The position numbers were made by a program, and so were the translations under genes. Shown one piece after another: positions 55,012 through 64,000 of a stretch of 64,000 nucleotides of DNA. The stretch comes from Ochotona curzoniae (lineage: Eukaryota; Chordata; Mammalia; Lagomorpha; Ochotonidae): contig NW_024465777.1 of NCBI RefSeq assembly GCF_017591425.1, forward strand, positions 5,890,001-5,954,000, read 5' to 3'. The notes under the pieces were generated by a model that did no database searches, had not been told where the DNA came from, and was given only the letters and a program-made list of their open reading frames with translations. Numbering within the stretch: position 1 is the first letter of the stretch; every line of letters begins with the position of its first letter.

Positions 55012-55338
55012 TTTTCAGATTAACTTATTTTTATTGCAACGTCAGATATACAGAGAGGAGGAGAGACAGAGAGGAAGATCTTCCATTCGATGATTTACTC
55101 CCCAACTGGCTTCAATGGCCAGAGCTGAGCTGATCCAAAGCCAGGAGCCAGGAGCTTCCTCTGGGTCTCCCAGATGGGTGCAGGGTCCCAAGGACTTGGG
55201 CCATCCTTAACTGTTTTCCTAGGCCACAAGCAGGGAGCTGGATGGGAAGCGGGACTGCCAGAACATGAACCAGCATCCATATGGGATCCCAGTGTATGCA
55301 AGGTGAGGACTTTAGCTGCTAGACCACCACACTGGGCC
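55012..55338 (-). mobile_element. CSINE
   Basis: Full-length reversed copy between GGTTTTTTTT and GGTTTTCCTTTTTTTT. Confidence 0.88.
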
Positions 55339-55364
55339 GGTTTTCCTTTTTTTTGTTGTTTATA

Positions 55365-55696
55365 TATTTTCTTACTTGCAAAGCAGTTACAGGAGATACA
55401 CACACACACACGTAGAAAGAGAGAAAGAAAGTTTTTTTAATACCCTAGTTACTGCCCCAAATGGCTGCAACAAACTGAGGCTGGGGCAAGTCAAAACCAG
55501 GAGCCAGAAGCTTCATCTGGGTCTCCATGTGGGAGGCAGGGTTCCAAGTACTTGGGACATCTTCCATTGCTTTGCCAGGAAATTATCAGGGAGCTCAATT
55601 GAAAGTGGAGCAGCCTGAACTCAAACTGGTGCCCATATTGGATGTTGGTAGTACATGGTAGCTTTACCTGCCATACAATAGTGCTGCTTTCCCCAC
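55365..55696 (-). mobile_element. CSINE, old, with (CA)n
   Basis: Reversed tail CTTACTTGCAAAGCAG, then a (AC)8 at 55397-55412 inside the body. Confidence 0.75.
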
Positions 55697-55705
55697 ACAC
55701 AACAC

Positions 55706-56030
55706 ATTTATTTATTTATTTATTTGTTTATTTATTTATTTATTTATTTATTTGAAAGGAAGAATGGCTAAGAGAAAGGGAAAGATATAAGAAGAGAGAG
55801 ATCTATTGATTCATTTCCCAAATTCCTGTAAGTATGGACTGATCCAGGCCAAAGCCAGTAGCCAGGAACTCCATCCTGTGAGTGGCAGGAACACAAGTAC
55901 TTGAGCCATCATCAGCCACCTCCCAGATATGGAGTAGTCAGGATTCAAACCAGGTATTCCCATGTGGAGTGCAGACGCCCCTAGCAGTGGATTATGCAAA
56001 GTATTCCAAAGCAGCGCCTGGGCTCTGTCT
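55706..56030 (-). mobile_element. CSINE with (TTTA)n tail
   Basis: The reversed AATAAA-type tail has grown into about 12 TTTA units (55708-55755). Confidence 0.8.
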
Positions 56031-57000
56031 TCCTAAGCGCTGGTATGTTAACATACGCCCTTCTGCTTCGCCACCAAGTCTTCCTGGACTTCTCTACATC
56101 CTCTGGGCTGTACAGTCTCCCCTAGAAAAATATTTGCTATAGGGTTATACCTGGTGGTCTAGGATCCTTTGACCTTAATGGTAATGAGATCTAAAGGGGA
56201 CCAGATACCAACACTTTTACTTACAGTATACAATGTAGTGGACTAGAAATGTAAAGAACCTTTACAGATGCACAGAAAGTGCTTATCCCATAGCCTGGCA
56301 CCTGCTAAGCACTCATTGAGGGGGAACTGGCCCAGGACCTCCATCCAGGAAACTGGAGATCCAGTGGGTTAATTATCCTCAGAATGAAAACAACCCTAAC
56401 TCCCCAGACAGCCTGGGAGGAGACAAACCCAAACAGACAGTTACAGTTCAGCTAAAACAGAGCTAATCTTTAATCTTTTATGGATACGTGTAATATATTA
56501 ACTAGGATAGCCTAGCCCCTTGAGGCACTCCACACCTGGTCAACCAGAGGCTAAATTGAAGGGAGCAAGTAAATAGGTCAATTACCCTTCAATTGCAGAC
56601 TTTCTTAGACACCTGCCTGGAGGTTCCACAGGTGATGCCACCTATTGATGCAGTGGGCAGGGAGGAGAGGTGAACTCTGGAGTCAGCACCTAATGAAGAA
56701 CATGCATGAAATAGCTTGAGATGTTTTACCCATCTTTCAGCAACCTGAACTCCTTCAATGCAAGAGTGGAATCATCATACATTATTTGTCACTGGTGTCT
56801 GTTGTTAGTGGTTACGATTGATAATAATACTGTCACTATCATAATAGGAAAAACAATCCAAAGGTACAGACTTACTAAGCCTAGGTGTCTCGGGGAATGA
56901 TGAAATCATCAAGTTCAACTAATGAATGATCTCAACTCTCTCACAAGCATTTTATGTCTGTCCTTATCAGTCTTCAGGCTCCAGTCTGGGACTCAATACT
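56031..57000. other. Intergenic, unassigned
   Basis: 56310-56650 looks like an old insertion (a compact segment between short direct words) and may be an LTR, but I cannot support a family. The rest is unique. Confidence 0.35.
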
Positions 57001-57049
57001 TTTTTTTTTTTACCAGAAGGCCAGTTTACTTCTTATCCAGGCTCCAGGC

Positions 57050-57665
57050 TCCTTTTTTTTTTTTTTTTTTTTGCTTTGTTTTTAATATTGCTTACACAGT
57101 TGAAAGGGATGCAAACACATGTGGACCTATGATTAGGTTGGGGAAGGTCAAGGTATGGAGGAAGGTAGGTGGGACAAATGTCTCATACTTTTCTTTTTAT
57201 TCTCCTGATTTGCTGGTGGAGAAAAGGGAACCACTCCTTGCTGTCAAACCACATCAGCACCCAGAAACGGGGAACAGCCATTTGATGATGCGTTAGAGAC
57301 CCTTTTGTGGAGAAGAATGTTTCCAGGATGTACCTGAGTAGTTTTAATAGTTTTGAGATGTCGTTGGCTTCACTGCACCAGAGTTGAGGAAACTTTTTCA
57401 AGGTCTATTGGCTGACCAAGTCTACCTCAGTGTGCATCTAGACCCACACGCTTGCTGCAAAGCTTAGCCGGGAGAGTTGTTCAATCTGTTTTGCTTGCCA
57501 TCCTCTGACAAGGCACTACACATGCTCCACTGGTCTAGATAAGCTGACTGTCACATTCCCTGCGTGCATCTGGACACACAGTCCACTAGCAGGTCCCACT
57601 TCCATTAGTGAACACCATTACGGCTCAGCAGTTTCTTACATGAAGCTAAATCTGTCTCCCTGTAG
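57050..57665 (-). mobile_element. Five-copy repeat family, copy 5 (head only)
   Basis: Poly(T) of 18, then GAAAGGGATGCAAACACATG, CACTGCACCAGAGTTGAGG and TATTGGCTGACCAAGTCTACC (about 57406). The words line up best with copy 4, so copies 4 and 5 may be one older subfamily. Confidence 0.58.
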
Positions 57666-57764
57666 TTCTATGTAGTAGTTCTAGTCCTGACCTCTTGAAT
57701 TACACAAAAAAGCTATAACTTTTCTTAGAAAATTTCTTTTCCAGGCCGTTACCAACTAAATATG

Positions 57765-57995
57765 TTTCTTGAAAATGTACATGCTGAATTCCAACCCCCT
57801 TAAGTGTGGTGGGCTGGTGTTTGTGAGGTAATTGGGTCATGAGGTCCGAGACCTTGTAGAAAGGAACACAAAGAGATCAATTTTCTCTCAGCAATGTGAG
57901 GGTGCAACATGAGAGCTTTCCAGAAGCCTTGAAGAGAGCACTAAGCAGATACCAGATTTGTCAGCTCTCTGTGGTAACTGGTGATAGAGTAAGAA
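57765..57995 (+). repeat. Possible ancient MaLR-type LTR remnant
   Basis: ATGCTGAATTCCAACCCCC, GAGGTAATTGGGTCATGAGG and GAGGGTGCAACATGAGAGC follow the order seen in old mammalian LTRs. Family assignment is from memory. Confidence 0.4.
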
Positions 57996-58007
57996 CTAAA
58001 ACAAAGG

Positions 58008-58324
58008 ACCAGACTCAGTAGCCTATTGGCTACAGTCTTTGCCTTGCATGCACCAGGATCCCATATGGGCGTCAGTTCTAATCCCGGTGGCCCCACTTCC
58101 CATCCAGCTCCCTGCTTGTGGCCTGGGAAAGCAGTCGAGGACGGCCCAAAGCTTTGGGACCCTGTACCCACGTGGGAGACCCAGAAGAAGCCTCCAGGCT
58201 TCCGATCACCTTCAGCTCTGGCCATTGCGAACACTAAGCAGTAAATTAGCAGACAGAAGAGCTTCCCCTCTTGCTTTCCTCCTCTCTGTAAATCTGACTT
58301 TCCAATAAAAATAAAATAAATCTT
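58008..58324 (+). mobile_element. CSINE
   Basis: From AGGACCAGACTCAGTAGCC to CCAATAAAAATAAAATAAATC, directly followed by another copy. Confidence 0.88.
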
Positions 58325-58682
58325 GGGGCCGGTGCAGTGGCCTACCGGCTAAAGCCCTCGCCTTGAACATGCCAGGATGCCAAATGGGCACCAGTTCTAA
58401 TCAAAGCAACCACACTCACTTCCCTTCTAGCTCCCTGCTTGTGGCCTGGGAAAGCAGTCGAGGACGGCCCAAAGCCTCAGGATCCTACACCCACGTGGGA
58501 GACCCAGAGGAAGTTCCTGCCTCCTGGCTTTGGATCAGCTCAGCTCGGGCTGTTGGGGCCACTTAGAGAGTGAGCCAACAGATGGAAGATCTTCCTCTCT
58601 GTCTCTCCTCCTCTCTGTATATCTGACGTTGCAATAAAAATATATAAATCTTAAAAATAAAATAAATCTTTATAAAAAAATC
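58325..58682 (+). mobile_element. CSINE in tandem with the previous copy
   Basis: GGGGCCGGTGCAGTGGCC head inserted at the A-rich tail of its neighbour. Confidence 0.88.
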
Positions 58683-58692
58683 TAAAACAAAT

Positions 58693-59130
58693 AGGCCTGC
58701 TTTGCGGTGTAGCGAGTAGAGCTGCTGTCTGCACAGGTCTGGGCTCTGGTTAAACACATCGTTGTTCCACTTTTTTTTTTTAGATTAATTTCTTTTTTTT
58801 TTTTTAATTAGAAATGCAGATTTATAGAGAGAAGGAGAGACAGAATGATCTATCCACTGGTTCATTCCCCAAGTGGCCATAAGGGCCAAAGCTGAGCTAA
58901 TCCAAAGCCGGGGCTTCTTCCTGGTCTCCCACATGGGTGCAAGATCCCAAAGCATTGGACCATCCTCGACTGCTTTCCCAGGCCACAAGCAGGGAGCTGG
59001 ATGGGAAATGGGGCCGCTGGGATTAGAACTGGTGCCCATATGGGATCCTAGACATGCAAGGTGAGGACTTGAACCACTAAGCTACCATACCAGGCCCCAT
59101 AACTCTGGCTTTTAAATTAAATAAATCTTT
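58693..59130 (+). mobile_element. CSINE, old, split
   Basis: The head (58693-58770) and the tail (59097-59130, AACTCTGGCTTTTAAATTAA) surround a younger reversed SINE. The middle is absent. Confidence 0.65.
58771..59096 (-). mobile_element. CSINE nested in an older CSINE
   Basis: Poly(T) followed by a near-consensus reversed body ending ACCATACCAGGCCCC. Confidence 0.88.
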
Positions 59131-59189
59131 TTTCTTTAAGAGGAACTAGAGCAGAGCAGAATCTCAAGACAACAAATAATTCAGATCTG

Positions 59190-59345
59190 AGTTTTCATCG
59201 TAATTCTGTACTTGCTAACAAAGCACTGCTTGTCTTCACTGAACCTGTTTCCTAAGCTGCAAAGTTGGCTGCAGTACTCATTGTTATGAGAAATTAATGA
59301 GAAAAATGTGAGACTCATCCGGCACCTGATGCTCAGTAAATGTGA
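59190..59345 (+). repeat. MIR fragment
   Basis: TTCTGTACTTGCTAACAAAGC, TGAACCTGTTTCCTAAGCTGC and the end CTGATGCTCAGTAAATG fit a diverged MIR. Confidence 0.5.
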
Positions 59346-59411
59346 TATCTTCTGTTTCTCTTTCTTCAATTCCTTCTGCCTCTGTTACATTTTATATATT
59401 AGAAGTTTGGG

Positions 59412-59738
59412 TTTTTTTTTTTAAGATTCATTTATTTTTATTGGATATACAGAGAGGAGGAGAGACAAAGAGGAAGATCTTCCGACCAATGACTCACTCT
59501 CCAAGTGAGCGCAATGGCCAGTGCTATGCTGATCCGAAGCCAGGAGCCAGGAACTTCTTCCAGGTCTCCCACATGGGTGCAGGGTCCCAAAGCTTTGGGC
59601 CATCCTTGACTGCTTTCCCAGGCCACAGGCAGGGAGCTGGATGGGAAGTGGGGCTGCCGGAATTAGAACCAGCACCTATATGGGATCCCAGCGCGTGCAA
59701 GGCGAGGACTTTAACCATTACGCTATCGCACTGGGCCC
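59412..59738 (-). mobile_element. CSINE, young
   Basis: Reversed near-consensus copy with a small deletion (ATTGGATATACAG lacks AAAGTCA). Confidence 0.9.
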
Positions 59739-60071
59739 TCTATATTGAAAATTTGATGCCCAGCTCTACCTTTTCCAAGTTAATTGTTCCCCAGTTCCAA
59801 CCATTTTCCTAAGACTAATCCTGGTTCCTTACATACCTATAGTATAGAGTAAGGGCACCACCGAACGTATATGAAGTTAATTAACTTGTCCAGGATCAAA
59901 CAAGCTGTAGCCAAGATTCGAATCTGGAGCGGTCAGGCTCTCAAGCCATACCCTCCAACCTAGATCATCCAGCAGTGTTGTCCGATGGAAACAATGTGAG
60001 TCACAGCACTGCGCTACATTTCCTAGGAGCCACATTTCAAAAAGTGATATACTTAACACAAAATTTCTGAG

Positions 60072-60545
60072 GAATAAGCATTGTGGTATGGTAGGTTAAG
60101 CTGCCATTTGTGGGGCCTGCCCTCAATCCCTCCCAATCCCCACCCCCCACACCTGGCAGACAAAAAGGCCCCCAGGTGCAGCTCTCTCTCTCTTCTTTGC
60201 TCTCTCTCTCTTCTCCTTCTGGCCTCCCTTCCCCACATTCCCTTTCCCCTTTTTCTGCCCCGCTGGACTAAACCTCCTAAGATACCAAAAAAAAAAGCTG
60301 AGCTGCCATTTGTAACATGAACATCCCATATTGGAGATGAAGTCTCAGCTGTACCACTTCCAATGCAGTTTCACTAATGCACCAAGGAAAGCAGCAGCAG
60401 ATGGCCCCAGTCAGGTTCCTGTCACCCACATGGGACACCCAGATGGAGTTTCAGTCTCCTGGCTCTGACCTGGCCCAGTCTTGGCTTTTGCAGATATTTG
60501 GGAAGTGAATGAGCAGGTGGGAGATGACTTTCTGTCTCTCCTTCC
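60072..60545 (+). mobile_element. CSINE split by a retroposed fragment
   Basis: Head at 60072-60111 and body at 60301-60545 rejoin at AGCTGCCATTTGT. Confidence 0.8.
60112..60300 (+). mobile_element. Retroposed 3' end of an unknown transcript
   Basis: A 189-bp insertion with a poly(A) of 10 near its right end is flanked by an exact 13-bp duplication AGCTGCCATTTGT (60099 and 60301). It is CT-rich and matches no repeat in the window. The end CTGGACTAAACCTCC before the poly(A) recalls the R region of a retroviral LTR transcript, but that is a guess. Confidence 0.7.
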
Positions 60546-60761
60546 CTCTCACTGCTATGCTTATATGGGATGCTGGCATTGCACTCTGGAACTGACCTTG
60601 AAAACTTGTCATTTTAACCGTGGGGTAGGAGAGAAGGCAACAGATAAAGTAATTGTTAACATGTCACCCAGTAAAATGTGCTGTGAAGAAATATACAGCA
60701 AGATGTGGAAAACATACGGAGAGCACATGGTAATTTTACTTTAAAAACTTCTCATTTGAAA

Positions 60762-61026
60762 TGAATAAATGCCAGGAGGCATCACTTCCATTTGGTGATT
60801 GACTCCTCAAGCATTCTCAGCAGCCAAGGCTGCCTCCAGCTTAAGCCAGGAGCCCGGAATTCCCTTTGCGTCCTCTCATGTGGGTGAGTGGCGGCGACAC
60901 AAACATTCCAGCCATCCGCTGCTGCCTCCTAGATGCATCAGCAGAACCAGGACTTGAACCGTGTGTTCTGATAGGTGACGTGTGCATCCCAAGCAGCAGT
61001 TTAACCCACTGCACTACACCATTCAT
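60762..61026 (-). mobile_element. CSINE, old
   Basis: Reversed body from GAAATGAATAAATGCCAGG to GCACTACACCATTC. Confidence 0.75.
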
Positions 61027-61744
61027 CACATGGGTGTGATTTTTAAACAGGCAGTCAGGGAAGCCAACTCTAATAAAAGAAGAATTAGGCAGAGACCAAA
61101 AGGAAGCAAGAGAGTGGACACTGCAATTCAGAGGAAGAAGACGGATTTTGTACAACTGTTTGTACAGTGGTATGAGGGTTTGTGCAATTGCAAAAGACTT
61201 AAGCTGAGGGCATGCTTGACACATTCAAGTTACAGCAATGACAACAGTATGGCTGGAGCCGATGGGTGGGGCAGGGGTGGACTGGCTCAGAAGAGGATGC
61301 TTGGTAATATCCCATCAGTCAAGTAAGGGGGTGAGAGCAGACTGTCTACGTTTAATAAGGATTTTTTTTCCTTCTGAGTGGTAGAGGAATGAGATAAAGT
61401 GATGAGGTCCCTGAAGAGAATTAGATCAGAAAGCACTGGTGATGCTTGTACCTGTTACACAGGCTGTGTGGACAGGAAGCTGCTAACTCATGTCAGCTCT
61501 CTGCTGGAGAAGTAATGTGTAACACTAAGATTGAAAAGCTACCATTGAGTAAGAATAGGGAGGCAGATCCATTTTAATTCTCGTTAGATAATTCTAGAAA
61601 GCCAATACAGGAAGTACCCATATGTAGTGTTGCAGTTTATGTTGATAGTTTATTGCACACTTGTACACTATCCAAATACTAGTCTGCCTCTCAGCCCAGT
61701 CTAGTGATTGAGAAATGTTAAATATATGAACTTTTCTCTTCCTT
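61027..61744. other. Intergenic unique stretch
   Basis: AT-rich unique DNA. An open frame at 60982-61326 has a basic-looking product but no family signal and begins inside a SINE. Confidence 0.4.
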
Positions 61745-61819
61745 TGCTATCGTTATTTTTTATGATGAAACATACATACTTAGAAAGCTGGATGCAGTTT
61801 AGATGATCGCAATTTTGTT

Positions 61820-62616
<797 letters not shown>

Positions 62617-63084
62617 CTAGAACTTTTCACAGCTTGTTTGATCTGGTGCTTCTTATCCTTGACATCCACAATGAACATGAGTGTGTTGTTGTCTTCTATT
62701 TTCTTCATAGCAGATTCTGTGGTCAGAGGGAACTTGATGATGGTGTAGTCGTCATGCTTATTCCTCCTGGGGGCGCTCTTCTGGGTGTATTTGGGCTGTG
62801 GGTGCAGGCGCTGCTGCGTCTTGGACCACCGGAACGTGGGTGACGTGCGGATCTTCTTGTGGCCGTGGACACCTTTCAGCACCGCCTGCTTGGCCTTCAG
62901 AGGCTTCGCTTTGGCTTCGGCTTTGGGAGGTGCAGGAGCTTCCTTTTTCGCTTTCCACACCGTCCTGGTGATAAGGGTTTCCTGCTATCATTACCTTTAA
63001 TAATTGGGGAAATTCACTGTGGGCACAGGGAGCCCATCAACCCACAAGGCAGTATGATGAAGAGATGAACTTGATGCCAGGGAG

Positions 63085-63190
63085 ATCCACATTGGAATTC
63101 AAGTTCTGCCATTTGCTGACTGAGAGGCCTTGGGTAAGTCACTTTCCCTTTCTGGATTGCTTTTCTGCTCTGTAAAGTGCAAAAAGGATG
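63085..63190 (+). repeat. MIR fragment
   Basis: AAGTTCTGCCATTTGCTGACTG and CCTTGGGTAAGTCACTTTCCC match the MIR core. Confidence 0.6.
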
Positions 63191-63384
63191 CATTTCTGCA
63201 CACACACAAGTCGGCTGCTACATAGGAGCTGCTCACTAATTAGCACCTTTATGATAGATTCAACACATAGAAGAAATATCTATAAAGAAAAACACGATTC
63301 CTCCCTTCAAGCTGTCCAGGGACATGAGGTGTGCACAAAGCATACTCAATAAGGAAGAATGTACCTGCTAAATAGAAAATAATA

Positions 63385-63560
63385 GCAGCTACCATTCACT
63401 GAGTGCGTCTAAGCCAGGTGCTGTGCTAAGCATTTTCTAACTACTTCATTTATTTTGGCCACTCCCCTCCTGTACTATTATTATCTCCACTGTACAAAAA
63501 GGAAGCTGAGGCTCAGAGAGGGGAAGTGAGCTGCCCAAGCTTGCACAGCTCTGAGCACTG
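63385..63560 (-). repeat. MIR
   Basis: The reversed core is clear: AGCTACCATTCACTGAGTGC, GTGCTGTGCTAAGCATTTTC, TATTATTATCTCCACTGTAC and GCTGAGGCTCAGAGAGGGG. Confidence 0.75.
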
Positions 63561-63696
63561 AGCCTCACTGTCAGCATAGAAATCCAGTCCTAGGAGCCCT
63601 AAGCTTCATTCAGGTTTTTACCAGTCTTTATTCATTTCCTGCCTGCTTTAATTTTTCTTTTCTTTTAAATTTAACCCTACCTCAAAATATCAGCTG

Positions 63697-64000
63697 AGGG
63701 CCCGCATGACAGCCTAGCGGCTAAAAGTCCTCAGCTTGACCACACCAAAATCCCACATGGGCACTGATTCTAATCCCAGCGGCCCCATTTCCCATCCAGC
63801 TCCCTGCTTGTGGCCTGGGAAAGCAGTCGAGGACGGCCCAAAGCCTTGGGACCCTGCACCCGCATGGGAGACCTGGAAGAAGCTCCAGGCTTCGGATCAG
63901 TTCAGCTCTGGCTGTTGCAGCCACTTGGGGAGTGAATCATTGGATGGAAGATCTTCCTCTCTGTCTTTCCTCCTCTCTGTATACCTGACTTCCCAATAAA
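63697..64000 (+). mobile_element. CSINE, runs to the window edge
   Basis: Head GAGGGCCCGCATGACAGCC to CTTCCCAATAAA at the last base. The poly(A) lies outside the window. Confidence 0.9.

Overview
This is nuclear DNA from a mammal, almost certainly a lagomorph and probably a pika (Ochotona). I infer that from about 70 copies of a tRNA-derived SINE of the lagomorph C-repeat (CSINE) type. Its youngest copies, such as those at 51299-51630 and 52805-53130, share a diagnostic head, an internal Pol III B-box-like motif (GGTTCTAATCC) and an (A)AATAAATCTT tail. I know of no such family in primates or rodents. Species-level assignment is inference only.

Region 1 (1-20550) holds the only intact protein-coding gene, SESN2 (sestrin 2), on the + strand. 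A CpG-rich promoter lies around 400-1050. Ten coding exons (952-18904) splice to 1443 nt, or 480 codons plus a stop counted as 481, which is the length of human SESN2 as I recall it. Every junction is GT-AG, and the redox cysteine, leucine-pocket and GATOR2-contact residues are all present. A 1.6 kb 3' UTR ends at an AATAAA at 20528. Sestrin 2 is a stress-induced cytosolic leucine sensor that restrains mTORC1 through GATOR2. A TTGCATCA element just inside intron 1 fits its known control by ATF4.

Region 2 (20550-64000) has no gene I can support. It is a deep stack of retroelements. A shattered EEF1A1 processed pseudogene (27285-30225) is split by at least six SINEs. An RPL23A processed pseudogene (61756-62982) contains a SINE that contains another SINE, each layer with its own target-site duplication. 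Five same-strand copies of a roughly 0.5-3.3 kb repeat (starting near 31020, 39585, 43130, 47580 and 57050) start with poly(T) and then run into a degenerate tandem array; they may be lagomorph LINE 3' ends. A 5'-complete but 3'-truncated L1 (34689-36906) with a perfect 16-bp duplication sits inside an older L1. A solitary LTR with a 6-bp duplication splits a SINE at 54419-54748. Scattered MIRs, old L1 3' ends, microsatellites and a 16-copy 13-bp minisatellite make up most of the rest.

No novel multi-gene system is visible. The points most worth a second look are the SESN2 control region and its tandem splice acceptor, the five-copy repeat family, the L1 without a 3' end, a SINE with an apparent 3' transduction, and the nested insertions that give a relative time order.
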